Notes under the pieces: generated by a model | What the model saw: the letters and a program-made list of their open reading frames with translations, nothing else | Told to the model about the DNA's origin: nothing | Databases searched by the model: none | Part shown: in pieces, positions 50,445-58,879 of the stretch | How positions within the stretch are numbered: position 1 is the first letter of the stretch | Layout of the letters: every line of letters begins with the position of its first letter | Assembly: GCA_021845645.1 (NCBI GenBank) | Contig: JAJZVM010000004.1 | Location: forward strand, 1-64,000 | Direction: 5' to 3' | From: Bacillota bacterium | GTDB taxonomy: Bacteria; Bacillota_E; JAJZYS01; JAJYTV01 | DNA length: 64,000 bases | Program-made: the position numbers and the translations under genes

Positions 50445-51584
50445 TCAGGGAGTGGCAGGAGGCTTTGCCACGATCAGCACATCCGCGTCATGGGTCTCGC
50501 GCAGGATGCGATCGATCACGGAGCCGTGCCAGATCTCCTGCAGGCGGGAGCGCCGCGTCTCGCCAAGGACGATCTGGGTGGCCCCGACGTCGTTCGCGAT
50601 CGCGACGAGCCGCTTGGCAACGTCCGCATCCTCGGCGCGGATGATCTGCGCTCCCAGTTCCGCCGCGAGGCGCAGGTTCAGGTCGAGCAGCTGTGCCTCC
50701 CTGTGTCCCGGCATGTGGTGCGGCCGCAGCACGGTCGCGACCAGCAGGTCGCCCTTGAGCCTGCGCGCCATGCGATAGCCGCGGCGGATCAGAGTCTGGC
50801 CGAGCTGTGTCGCCGTGACGCAGACCAGCACGCGATCCTTGGTCGGCCAGGGATCGGTGATGTGGTGGAGCCTGCGGTACTCGCCGAGATCGTCGTCGGT
50901 CTGGTCCGCCACGGTGCGCAGGGCAAGCTCGCGCAGGGCGGTGAGGTTGCCGAGACGGAAGAACCTGTCGAGAGCGCGCGCGGTCTGCTCGGGCGGGTAC
51001 ACCTTGCCCTGCCGCAGGCGCTCGATCAACGCCTCTGGGGCCAGGTCGATCAGGCGGAGTTCGGTCGCCTCGGCCACGATGGCGTCCGGCACCGTCTCCT
51101 GCACGCGGATGCCCGTCACCTGCGTCACGACGTCGTTGAGGCTCTGCAAGTGCTGGACGTTGAGGGTGGAGTGCACGTTGATGCCCGCCGCAAGGATGTC
51201 CTGCACGTCCTGCCAGCGCTTGCGGTTGCGCATGTCGGGCGCGTTCTGGTGGGCGAGTTCGTCGATCAGCACGACGTCGGGCGCCCTTGAAAGCACCGCA
51301 TCGACGTCCAGTTCCCTGCGGACGATCGATCCCTGAGGCACCTCGAGCGGCGGCAGGAGCTCGATGCCAGCGAGCAGGGCCTCGGTCTCGGGCCGCCCAT
51401 GCGTGTCGATGATGCCGGCCACGACGTCGATGCCCGCCTCCAGCAGCGCATGCGCCTCGCCGAGCATGGCATAGGTCTTGCCGACGCCGGCCGCGGCGCC
51501 GATGAAGATCTTGTGACGGGCGCGCTTCAGCCGCTCGATCTGGGCCAGCACCTCCTCGGAGGTGCGGCGGCGGTAGTCGCTCAT
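50445..51584 (-). CDS. kdpD: KdpD sensor-domain protein without histidine kinase
   Basis: Protein of 379 residues corresponding only to the N-terminal half of KdpD. The KdpD domain has P-loop FIGAAAGVGKTYAMLGEA, GIIDTHGRPETE and VVLIDELAHQNAP; the second part is a universal-stress-protein domain (VLVCVTATQLGQTLIRRG to DADVLIVAKPP). The four helices, GAF and kinase domains of full KdpD are absent and no kdpE follows. Short forms like this occur in other Gram-positives; the USP domain is the c-di-AMP receptor in Staphylococcus KdpD. ATG at 51584 overlaps the kdpC stop. Confidence 0.9.
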   Translation of the reverse strand: MSDYRRRTSEEVLAQIERLKRARHKIFIGAAAGVGKTYAMLGEAHALLEAGIDVVAGIIDTHGRPETEALLAGIELLPPLEVPQGSIVRRELDVDAVLSRAPDVVLIDELAHQNAPDMRNRKRWQDVQDILAAGINVHSTLNVQHLQSLNDVVTQVTGIRVQETVPDAIVAEATELRLIDLAPEALIERLRQGKVYPPEQTARALDRFFRLGNLTALRELALRTVADQTDDDLGEYRRLHHITDPWPTKDRVLVCVTATQLGQTLIRRGYRMARRLKGDLLVATVLRPHHMPGHREAQLLDLNLRLAAELGAQIIRAEDADVAKRLVAIANDVGATQIVLGETRRSRLQEIWHGSVIDRILRETHDADVLIVAKPPATP

Positions 51585-52168
51585 CGGCCTTCGCGTTGCC
51601 TCAGGGCAAGATTCAGCCTGAGGACGTTCACCCGCCATGGACCATAGATGCCCAGCAGGGGACCCTCGGCCCGCTGCTCGACAAGACGCCGCAGCACCGC
51701 CTGGCTGAGCCCCGTCTGCCTGGCCACGGCCGGCACCTGCTGCAGAGCCGCCTGCAGGGTGATCTCCGGGTCGAGGCCGGAACCGGAGCTCTCAACGAGG
51801 TTGCCGGGGATCGGGCCCGTCACCTGCCCCTTGGCCGCCGCGATGTTCGCCTTGATCTCGCTCAGCAGCGCCGGGTTCGTCGGCCCGAGGTTCGAGCCCG
51901 AGGAGTTGTCAGCGTTGTAGGGCTGCGGCCGGCCGGTGACGGCGTTGGCGGTGGCCGACGGGCGGCCGTGGAAGTAACCGGGGCCCGTGAAGCTCTGACC
52001 GATCAGGCCCGAGCCGACGACCCGGCCGTTCTGGACGATGATCGATCCGTTCGCCTGGCTCGGGAAGAGGACCTGGCCGATGCCGACGAGCACGAGTGAG
52101 TAGCCGAGTCCCAGGAGCACGAGGAGCGTCAGCGCCAGGCGCAGGTTGCGCCAGATGTCCAAGACCAC
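51581..52168 (-). CDS. kdpC: K+-transporting ATPase subunit C
   Basis: Subunit of 195 residues with one N-terminal helix (LALTLLVLLGLGYSLVLVGIG) and an outside domain. Hallmarks: GSGLIGQSFTGPGYFHGRPSA, and the C-terminal SGSGLDPEITLQAALQQVPAVA. It is needed for KdpFABC assembly and high-affinity K+ uptake. GTG at 52168 has AAGGAGG upstream. Located between kdpB and the kinase-less kdpD. Confidence 0.95.
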   Translation of the reverse strand: MVLDIWRNLRLALTLLVLLGLGYSLVLVGIGQVLFPSQANGSIIVQNGRVVGSGLIGQSFTGPGYFHGRPSATANAVTGRPQPYNADNSSGSNLGPTNPALLSEIKANIAAAKGQVTGPIPGNLVESSGSGLDPEITLQAALQQVPAVARQTGLSQAVLRRLVEQRAEGPLLGIYGPWRVNVLRLNLALRQREGR

Positions 52169-52184
52169 AGGACGGGCCTCCTTC

Positions 52185-54233
52185 CTAGATGTGCGCGAGA
52201 CCCATGGTGGTCAGGGCGAGGTCTATGAGCTTGATGCCGACAAACGGCAGGATGACCCCGCCGACGCCATAGACCAGGATGTTGCGCCGCAGCATCTCGG
52301 TCGCACCCATCGGCCGGTAGCGCACGCCGCGCAGCGCGAGGGGGATCAGCGCCGGGATGATCAGGGCGTTGAAGATCAGCGCCGAGAGGATTGCGCTCTG
52401 CGGGGACGTCAGGTGCATGATGTTCAGTCCCTGCAGGGCGGGCACGGCCACGACGAACATCGCCGGGATGATCGCGAAGTACTTCGCGACGTCGTTGGCG
52501 ATCGAGAAGGTCGTGATGGCGCCGCGGGTGATCAGCAGCTGCTTGCCGATCGACACCACCTCGATCAGCTTCGTCGGGTCGGAGTCGAGGTCGACCATGT
52601 TGCCGGCTTCCTTGGCGGCGCTGGTGCCCGAATTCATCGCGAGCCCGACGTCGGCCTGCGCGAGGGCGGGTGCATCGTTCGTACCATCACCCGTCATGGC
52701 GACCAGCTTGCCCTCGGCCTGCTCCTCGCGGATGCGGCGCATCTTGTCCTCGGGCCTGGCCTGGGCGATGAAGTCGTCGACGCCGGCCTCGCGCGCGATC
52801 GTCGCGGCGGTCAGGGGATTGTCGCCGGTGACCATGATCGTGTGGATGCCCATGCGCCGCAGTGCCGCGAAGCGGTCCTGCATGCCCGGCTTGATGATGT
52901 CCTTGAGCTGGATGACCCCGAGCACCCGGCCGTCCGCGATTACGCCAAGCGGCGTGCCGCCAGCCCGGGCGATCTGCTCCGTGACGGCGTCCAGCTCGGG
53001 CGGAACGGCGGACGCCGCGCGCTCGGCCATGTGCCGGATGACGTCCACGGCGCCCTTGGAGATCTCGCGGCCGTCTCCGAGCACGACCCCCGATCGCCTC
53101 GTCTCAGCCGAGAAGGCGATCGCCGTGGACCCTGTGAGCTCGCCCGCGGTCGCCTTCTGCCCCTCCCGCTCGGCCAGGACCACGATCGACTTTCCCTCCG
53201 GCGTCTCGTCGTGGGCCGAGGCCAGAAGGGCTGCGTGCACGAGCGCCCCGTAGTCCACGCCAGGCATCGGCAGGAAGGCGTCGGCCATCCGGTTGCCGAG
53301 CGTGATCGTGCCGGTCTTGTCCAGGATCAGGGTGTCTACGTCGCCTGCCGCCTCTACGGCCTTGCCCGACTTCGCGATGATGTTGAAGCGGATGACGCGA
53401 TCCATGCCCGCGATGCCGATCGCCGAAAGCAGCGCTCCGATCGTCGTCGGGATGAGGCAGACGAGCAGCGCGATCAGCGTCGCCACGGAGAGGTGCGCCT
53501 GCAGGTAGCCGCCCATCGGCGGCAAGGTGTCGATGACGATGAGGAAGATCAATGTCAGGGCGGCGAGCAGCACCGTGAGTGCCAGCTCATTCGGGGACTT
53601 CTGGCGCTCCGCGCCCTCGACGAGGGCGATCATGCGGTCCAGGAACGACTTGCCCGGCTCCTGCTCGACGCGCATCTCGATCCAGTCCGAGAGCACCCTC
53701 GTGCCGCCCGTGACCGACGAGAAGTCGCCACCGGCCTCGCGGATCACCGGCGCCGACTCGCCCGTGATCGCAGACTCGTCGATGGATGCGACGCCACGCA
53801 CGATCTCTCCGTCCGCGGGGATCAGCTCTCCCGCGTCGACCCGCGCGCAGTCGCCCTTGCGCAGCTGCGACGCGGGCACGTCGCCCAGCGGCTGGCCGTC
53901 CTCGCCGATGCGGTGGGCGACCGTCTCCGTGCGGGTGCGCCTGAGGCTCTCGGCCTGCGCGCGCCCACGCCCCTCCGCCAGGGCCTCGGCGAAGTTCGCG
54001 AAGAGCAGCGTGACGAAGAGGACCACGGTGACCACGATGTCGTACGCCCTGGCGCCCGCGGCGATGGGCCCGCCGAAGATGCCCGGGAAGAAGCTCATGA
54101 TCAGCGTGACGATCGTCCCGACCTCGACGACGAACATCACCGGGTTTCGGTACTGCACCCGCGGGTCCAGCTTGACGAAACTCTCGAGGAGGGCCCGGCG
54201 GAAGACGCCCTGATAGGAAATGCCGCGTACCAT
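52185..54233 (-). CDS. kdpB: K+-transporting ATPase subunit B
   Basis: P-type ATPase subunit of 682 residues. The phosphorylated aspartate is in [16 protein letters not shown], the actuator motif is [10 protein letters not shown], and the hinge [15 protein letters not shown] is intact; ATP-binding residues are in the SAETRRSG region. It powers K+ movement through KdpA. The ATG at 54233 lies two bases after the kdpA stop, with GGAAAGGTG upstream. Confidence 0.97.
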   Translation of the reverse strand: MVRGISYQGVFRRALLESFVKLDPRVQYRNPVMFVVEVGTIVTLIMSFFPGIFGGPIAAGARAYDIVVTVVLFVTLLFANFAEALAEGRGRAQAESLRRTRTETVAHRIGEDGQPLGDVPASQLRKGDCARVDAGELIPADGEIVRGVASIDESAITGESAPVIREAGGDFSSVTGGTRVLSDWIEMRVEQEPGKSFLDRMIALVEGAERQKSPNELALTVLLAALTLIFLIVIDTLPPMGGYLQAHLSVATLIALLVCLIPTTIGALLSAIGIAGMDRVIRFNIIAKSGKAVEAAGDVDTLILDKTGTITLGNRMADAFLPMPGVDYGALVHAALLASAHDETPEGKSIVVLAEREGQKATAGELTGSTAIAFSAETRRSGVVLGDGREISKGAVDVIRHMAERAASAVPPELDAVTEQIARAGGTPLGVIADGRVLGVIQLKDIIKPGMQDRFAALRRMGIHTIMVTGDNPLTAATIAREAGVDDFIAQARPEDKMRRIREEQAEGKLVAMTGDGTNDAPALAQADVGLAMNSGTSAAKEAGNMVDLDSDPTKLIEVVSIGKQLLITRGAITTFSIANDVAKYFAIIPAMFVVAVPALQGLNIMHLTSPQSAILSALIFNALIIPALIPLALRGVRYRPMGATEMLRRNILVYGVGGVILPFVGIKLIDLALTTMGLAHI

Positions 54234-54235
54234 GA

Positions 54236-55933
54236 TCAGAACACCTTTCCGGCCAGCATGGCCAACTGCTCTGCGATCGGGCCGAGCGCCAGCACCGGGA
54301 AGAACGTCAGGGCCCCGACGATCAGGACAACGCCGAGGTAGATCCAGCCGAAGGTCCAGGTGTCGGTGCGCAATGTGCCGGACGACGCCGGCACGGTCTT
54401 CTTCGCGAGCAGCGAGCCCGCGATGTAGAGCATCAGTACCATCGAGAGGTAGCGGCCGACCAGGATCACGATGGCCGTCGAGACGGCGTAGAACGGCGTC
54501 GCCGCGTTGAGCCCCGCGAAGGCGCTGCCGTTGTTGGCGGCGGACGAGGCGTAGGCGTAGACGACTTCCGATATGCCGTGGAAGCCTGGGTTCAAGATGC
54601 TGGCCCGACCTACGGCCGTGGCGAGCGCAAGGGCCGTCGCCCCGAGGATGAGGAACGGGTGGATGAGCATCGCCGCGCCGGCCGCCGCAACCTCTCTGGT
54701 CTCGATCTTCTTGCCGAAGAGCTCTGGGGTGCGCCCGACCATGAGACCGGTGACGAAGACGCTGAGGATGACGAACATCAGGATGTTCAGCAGCCCCGCG
54801 CCCTTGCCGCCGAAGACGGTGTTGAGCATCATCTGGAAGAGCGCCGCGAACCCGCCGAGCGGCATCAGGCTGTCGTGCATGGTGTTGACGGCGCCTGTGG
54901 TGTAGGCGGTCGTCAGGCTGGCGAAGAGCGAGCTGCCGCTCATGCCGAAGCGCGTCTCCTTGCCCTCCCAGTTGGCGCCCGCGATGCCGAGCAGCCGGTG
55001 CACGAGCGGGTTGCCCGCGGTCTCGGAGCTGTAGACGAGGACGAGGAGCGCGAGCATGAGCGTCATCGTCACGCCGAAGATGATCCAGGCCTGCCGCCGG
55101 TTCTTGATGTACTGGCCGAACGTGAAGATGAGCGCTGTTGGCAGGAGCGCCATGAGGAACTCCTCGATCAGGTTCGAGAGGGGCGTCGGGTTCTCGAACG
55201 GGTGGGCGGAATTGACGTTGAAGATGCCGCCGCCGTTCGTGCCGAGCTGCTTGATCGCCTCGAAGGCCGCCGCCGGGGCACGCGCGATGACCTGCGTCGC
55301 TCCCGTGATGGTGTGCGCGATGGCCGGTCCCGCGAGCGTGTCCGGCACACCCGTGGCGATCAGGGCGATGGCCGCGACGAAGGCGATCGGCAGGAAGATG
55401 CGCGTCACGGCGCGGACGAGGTCGCGGTAGTAGTTGCCGAGGTCCTGGCGGCCGGCGACGAAGCTGCGCACGAAGGCTACGGCCACCACAAGGCCGGCTG
55501 CCGGCGTCGCGAATTGCAGGAACTCGAGGGCGAACTCGCTCAGGTAGCTGAGCGTCTGCTCCGGCGAGTAGACCTGCCAGTTGGTGTTGGTGACGAAGCT
55601 CGCGACCGTGTTGAAGATCGTCGTCGGCGCGATCGGGCCGAGGTGCGCCGGATTGAACGGCAGGTCCTGCTGGAACATCAGGATGAGGTAGACCGGGACA
55701 GCCATGATCATGTTCGAGAGCAGGAAGGCGATGGCGTACTGGCGCCAGGTCATGCCCTTCGTCTCGTCGATGCCGGCCACGCGGAAGATGCCGCGCTCGA
55801 GAGGGCCCATCACCTTGTCGAGGAGGGTCGGCTGCAGCTCGAAGACGCGGTACATGTAGCGGCCCACCGGTACGGCCAGCAGCGTCAGGACGAGGAAGAA
55901 GAGCGCAAAGCCGATGAAGCCCTGCAATGTCAC
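54236..55933 (-). CDS. kdpA: K+-transporting ATPase subunit A
   Basis: Channel-like subunit of 565 residues with ten helices and four pore loops of the SKT superfamily; selectivity-filter-like segments are seen in [30 protein letters not shown], and [13 protein letters not shown]. It binds K+ with high affinity. I take GTG 55933 as start ([18 protein letters not shown]), with GGGGGAGAAG upstream, rather than the ATG at 55978, which lies inside kdpF. Confidence 0.96.
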   Translation of the reverse strand: MTLQGFIGFALFFLVLTLLAVPVGRYMYRVFELQPTLLDKVMGPLERGIFRVAGIDETKGMTWRQYAIAFLLSNMIMAVPVYLILMFQQDLPFNPAHLGPIAPTTIFNTVASFVTNTNWQVYSPEQTLSYLSEFALEFLQFATPAAGLVVAVAFVRSFVAGRQDLGNYYRDLVRAVTRIFLPIAFVAAIALIATGVPDTLAGPAIAHTITGATQVIARAPAAAFEAIKQLGTNGGGIFNVNSAHPFENPTPLSNLIEEFLMALLPTALIFTFGQYIKNRRQAWIIFGVTMTLMLALLVLVYSSETAGNPLVHRLLGIAGANWEGKETRFGMSGSSLFASLTTAYTTGAVNTMHDSLMPLGGFAALFQMMLNTVFGGKGAGLLNILMFVILSVFVTGLMVGRTPELFGKKIETREVAAAGAAMLIHPFLILGATALALATAVGRASILNPGFHGISEVVYAYASSAANNGSAFAGLNAATPFYAVSTAIVILVGRYLSMVLMLYIAGSLLAKKTVPASSGTLRTDTWTFGWIYLGVVLIVGALTFFPVLALGPIAEQLAMLAGKVF

Positions 55934-55949
55934 GAGGCTTCTCCCCCTT

Positions 55950-56036
55950 TCAGAACTTCTCGGGGTGCAGCATGGCAAAGAAGAGGTACGCCATCAGCGC
56001 AAGCGACAGCCCGAGGAGCAGCGCAGTTGCGATCAC
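55950..56036 (-). CDS. kdpF: K+-transporting ATPase subunit F
   Basis: Single-helix peptide of 28 residues: a hydrophobic ALLLGLSLALMAYLFFAML followed by HPEKF, the typical KdpF ending (Y-x-x-x-x-L-P-E-x-F). It stabilises the Kdp complex. GTG at 56036 overlaps the stop of a small upstream frame (GTGA) and has GGAGGTG upstream; the kdpA start follows 16 bases after its stop. Confidence 0.88.
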   Translation of the reverse strand: MIATALLLGLSLALMAYLFFAMLHPEKF

Positions 56037-56122
56037 CGCTCGGCACCTCCAACGCGCGCGACGGCCCAGATCAGAATCCCGAAGAAGAGCATCAGGCCTA
56101 TAAGACCCGCCAGGTCCTCCAT
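56033..56122 (-). CDS. Unnamed 29-residue membrane peptide before kdpF
   Basis: A frame of 29 codons beginning MEDLAGLIGLMLFFGILIWA and ending in a basic/acidic tail (RVGGAER). It has a strong site GTGGAGGTG before the ATG at 56122, one predicted helix, and its stop overlaps the kdpF GTG (GTGA), so it should be translated and coupled to kdpF. It is not KdpF itself, which follows. It may be an additional small Kdp subunit or a regulatory leader peptide (inference). Single-helix topology predicts a short acidic N-terminus and positive C-terminus. Confidence 0.7.
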   Translation of the reverse strand: MEDLAGLIGLMLFFGILIWAVARVGGAER

Positions 56123-56170
56123 CTCCGCACCTCCACACGGTCTCCAGTCCACCCGCTCTGGCCCGCCGAG

Positions 56171-56212
56171 CAAAAAATGGCGACGCCAGGGTGCCTAAGC
56201 GCCCCGGCGTCG
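56171..56212 (-). terminator. Intrinsic terminator between mpsC-like gene and kdp
   Basis: On the minus strand CGACGCCGGGG pairs with CCCTGGCGTCG, followed by CCA and six T's: the most classical terminator in the window. No promoter is visible in the 50 bases between it and the first kdp-leader ORF, so it may be conditional. Confidence 0.85.
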
Positions 56213-56254
56213 ATCTAGTCTCCGGCTGACCTCCGCGTTGCGGCTGTCCTCCGG

Positions 56255-56668
56255 CTAATCGCTCCTCCGCCGAAGTTCCCGTTCCAGATTGCGGTCGAGC
56301 ACGTAGATCTCGATCCGCTCGCCCGTCCGCGTCGAGATGTCGGAATGGCTCGAGACCACCCGGCACCCCGTCTCCTGGGCCACGATGTCCTGCAAGTCCC
56401 CGCTGCTGCCTTCGCGAAGGACGACGCGCATCTCCTTGATGAGCTTGCGTCCCTCGGACTGCTGCGCCAGGTGCTGTTCCACGCGGGACAGGCTGCCCTT
56501 GAAGCGGACGATGACCATGTCCTCCAGGATGTAGGTCCTGGCCTCCGTCGGGCCGTGTCCGGTGAGTCCCGCCTGGTAGTGGATCATCGCACCCGTGATG
56601 GCGCTCTCGATCTGCCCCTTGCGGCCTCCCTGCGGCCCTGCTGGCTCTACGCCCACGTGCCGACACAT
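56255..56668 (-). CDS. DUF2294/MpsC-like protein
   Basis: Protein of 137 residues of the DUF2294 family, named MpsC in some databases from the staphylococcal membrane-potential-generating system. Hallmarks: AITGAMIHYQAGLTGHGPTEA, DMVIVRFKGSLSRVEQHLAQ, and the C-terminal SHSDISTRTGERIEIYVLDRNLE. It has no membrane helix. Its role is not established. ATG at 56668 is directly preceded by AGGGGGG; GTG at 56656 is an alternative. It is the first gene after the c-di-AMP riboswitch, upstream of kdp. Confidence 0.85.
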   Translation of the reverse strand: MCRHVGVEPAGPQGGRKGQIESAITGAMIHYQAGLTGHGPTEARTYILEDMVIVRFKGSLSRVEQHLAQQSEGRKLIKEMRVVLREGSSGDLQDIVAQETGCRVVSSHSDISTRTGERIEIYVLDRNLERELRRRSD

Positions 56669-56675
56669 CCCCCCT

Positions 56676-56787
56676 GAGCCTGCGGGGTTAGCTGACGGGC
56701 TAGGTGGGAGATTCCCCGCCGCCGACGCGGCTTCGCCCCAACTTCCTGGTTCCCCCGCCCCGGCAGTACCGGGTTCGGCTGACTACG
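56676..56787 (-). ncRNA. Cyclic di-AMP riboswitch (ydaO-yuaA type)
   Basis: The minus strand shows the conserved blocks of the ydaO motif in order: AGCCGAACCC, GGGGGAACC, GGGGCGAA, GGGGAAT, then CCGTCAGCTAACCCCGCAGGC, with AGCC and GGCT closing the first stem. This RNA binds c-di-AMP and usually turns off K+ uptake and cell-wall genes. Here it lies directly before an MpsC-like gene and, 550 bases further on, the kdp operon. Its predicted promoter ends at its first base. Confidence 0.92.
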
Positions 56788-56793
56788 CATGCC

Positions 56794-56822
56794 ACTATAG
56801 GAGTGTGCGGTTGCCACGTAAA
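56794..56822 (-). promoter_or_regulatory. Promoter of the c-di-AMP riboswitch transcript
   Basis: TTTACG (4 of 6), 17 bases, TATAGT (5 of 6); transcription would start about seven bases later, at the first stem of the riboswitch. Confidence 0.7.
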
Positions 56823-57042
56823 GGGTTTCCTAGCTTCGCCTGCCGTTCTGGCGCCCGACAGGCTGCCCGCAGAGCACTGGGCCGCGCAAGGGCGTATCCT
56901 GGCGCGTCCGGATGATGTCGCGCGCGGCTCCGCGCGCGTCCGCTGACCACAGGCGGAGGAACGGCATAGGGTGGCGTGTGGACGCCGCCTTCTGCGCGCG
57001 GAGCCGGCGGACCGCAGCCAGCCCGAAAGCGAGGTCGACCGA

Positions 57043-57735
57043 GTGATCCTGGAACCCGACCGCATCGCCGAGATCGCTATGCTCTGGGAGAATCTGACGC
57101 CGCAGGAGATCGTCGCCGCCGCGCTCGATCTCTTCGGCAACCGCATCACCGTCGCGTCGAGCTTCGGTCTCGAGGACGTCGCGCTCATCCACATGGCGAC
57201 CGGAGTCGCGGCGGGACCCGTGGACGTGTTCTGCCTCGACACCGACGTGCTCTTCCCGGAAACCTACGCCCTGATGCACCGCCTGAGGGACACATACCCG
57301 ATCATGCTGCGCCGCGTCGTGCCGCGACTCACGCTCGCCGAGCAGGCCGCGTCGCACGGCGAGGACCTCTGGACGCGCGACCCGGACCTCTGCTGCAGCC
57401 TGCGCAAGGTCGAGCCGCTCAAACGGGCTCTGCTGGGCTACGACGCCTGGGTGACCGGCATTCGCCGCGCACAGGGCGCGACCAGGCGGGGCGCCATGCC
57501 CTTGGAGCAGGACATGAGGCACGGTCTTTGCAAGGTGAACCCGCTCGTGCGCTGGTCCGACGAGGAACTCTGGGCGTACGTGCGCAACGAGGGCGTGCCG
57601 TACAACCCCCTGCACGAGCGGGGCTACCCGAGCATCGGCTGCATCCACTGCACGCGCGCGATCACGCCGGGCGAGGATCCCCGCGCAGGACGCTGGGCAG
57701 GCTTCGCCAAGACCGAATGCGGGCTGCACCAGTGA
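57043..57735 (+). CDS. cysH: Adenylylsulfate (APS) reductase, assimilatory
   Basis: Thiol-dependent reductase of 230 residues converting APS to sulfite. Motifs: VASSFGLEDVALIHM (nucleotide loop), CCSLRKVEPLKRAL and CIHCTRAI forming the CC...CxxC set for a 4Fe-4S cluster, which indicates APS rather than PAPS as substrate, and the catalytic cysteine in KTECGLHQ at the C-terminus. GTG 57043 has GAGGT upstream; the longer frame from 56971 has no site. Coupled to the ATP sulfurylase gene by a GTGA overlap. A GC-alternating hairpin at 56919-56938 lies upstream. Confidence 0.94.
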   Translation: MILEPDRIAEIAMLWENLTPQEIVAAALDLFGNRITVASSFGLEDVALIHMATGVAAGPVDVFCLDTDVLFPETYALMHRLRDTYPIMLRRVVPRLTLAEQAASHGEDLWTRDPDLCCSLRKVEPLKRALLGYDAWVTGIRRAQGATRRGAMPLEQDMRHGLCKVNPLVRWSDEELWAYVRNEGVPYNPLHERGYPSIGCIHCTRAITPGEDPRAGRWAGFAKTECGLHQ

Positions 57736-58814
57736 GTTCCACCGTTGTCCCCGCGCCGTCAGGGGCTCACGCGCTGCACCTTGATCCCGTCCAGGCCGCC
57801 GACGCCATGCTGCTCGCAGCAGGTGCCTACTGGCCGCTCGACGGCTTCATGGGCTCCAGGGACTACCGCGGCGTGCTGCGGGACCTGCGGCTGGACGGCG
57901 GGCAGCTGTTCCCCTTGCCGATCCTGTTGCCCGTTTCCGAGGATGTGGCGGTAGAGAGCGGCGACGCCGTCACGCTGCACACGCCGGACGGCGGCGAACT
58001 GCTGATGGAGGTGCACGAGCGGTTTCGCCGCCAGCGCCGGTGGGAGGCGTTCTCCGTCTATCGCAGCGACGACTCCGGGCACCCGGGCGTGGCCCGTCTC
58101 GCCGAGGAAGGCGAGGTCTGCCTCGCCGGCCCTGTACGCGTCGTGTCCTATGGCCAGGGGCCGTACCCGGAGCCCTGGACGCCCGGCGAAACCCGCCGCC
58201 TGATCACCGCGCGCGGCTGGCGCAAGGTCGTGGCGTTTCAGACGCGCAATCCTCTCCACCGCGCGCACGAGCACCTGTTGCGCCTTGCCTTGGAGCAGGT
58301 CGACGGTCTGCTGCTGCATCCGCTCGTCGGACCGACGAAGGGCGACGACGTGCCGGCGGTGGCGCGCATGGAATGCTATCGCCTGACGCTGACGGCCTTC
58401 TTCCCCCCCGAACGCGTCCTGCTCGGCGTCTTCCCTGCGGCGATGCGCTATGCCGGGCCGCGCGAGGCGCTCTTCCACGCCCTCGTGCGCCGCAACTACG
58501 GCGCCAGCCACTTTGTCGTCGGCCGCGACGCGGCAGGCGTCGGAGACCTCTACCACCCCGACGAGGCCCGCGAGGTCGTCGAGCGCTACGCGGACGAGCT
58601 CGGCATCGTGCCGATCGGCTTCCCGCCTGTCGGCTTCTGCCCGCGCTGCGAGGGCTTCGTCTCGACCCGCACCTGCCCGCACAGGCGGCAGTGGCTCGAG
58701 CTCTCGGGCACCACCTTGCGCAGCCTCCTGCAGCGGGGCGAGGACCCGCCCAGGGAACTCGTCCGGCCGGAGATCGCCGCCATCCTGCGCAGGCACTACC
58801 GTTCGGACGGCTGA
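57732..58814 (+). CDS. sat: Sulfate adenylyltransferase (ATP sulfurylase)
   Basis: Enzyme of 360 residues making APS from ATP and sulfate, which feeds CysH directly. AFQTRNPLHRAHEHLLR is the QxRNPxHxxH motif, VFPAAMRYAGPREALFHALVRRNYG is typical, and CPRCEGFVSTRTCPH is a zinc site found in many bacterial homologues. The next motif reads VVGRDAAGVGDLYHP where the usual GRDHAG has histidine. GTG at 57732 overlaps the cysH stop. No APS kinase or cysN is present, consistent with the APS route. Confidence 0.94.
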   Translation: MSSTVVPAPSGAHALHLDPVQAADAMLLAAGAYWPLDGFMGSRDYRGVLRDLRLDGGQLFPLPILLPVSEDVAVESGDAVTLHTPDGGELLMEVHERFRRQRRWEAFSVYRSDDSGHPGVARLAEEGEVCLAGPVRVVSYGQGPYPEPWTPGETRRLITARGWRKVVAFQTRNPLHRAHEHLLRLALEQVDGLLLHPLVGPTKGDDVPAVARMECYRLTLTAFFPPERVLLGVFPAAMRYAGPREALFHALVRRNYGASHFVVGRDAAGVGDLYHPDEAREVVERYADELGIVPIGFPPVGFCPRCEGFVSTRTCPHRRQWLELSGTTLRSLLQRGEDPPRELVRPEIAAILRRHYRSDG

Positions 58815-58879
58815 CGGCATCGCGCCGATGTGCTTAGCTAGGACAGGAAACACCTGTTCCGGCAAAGGAGCACTCCCCG

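Noticed and set aside
56919..56938. CGCGCGCG hairpin before cysH as a riboswitch or attenuator
   Set aside because: Alternating G/C repeats arise easily at this base composition; no conserved aptamer or T-run is seen.
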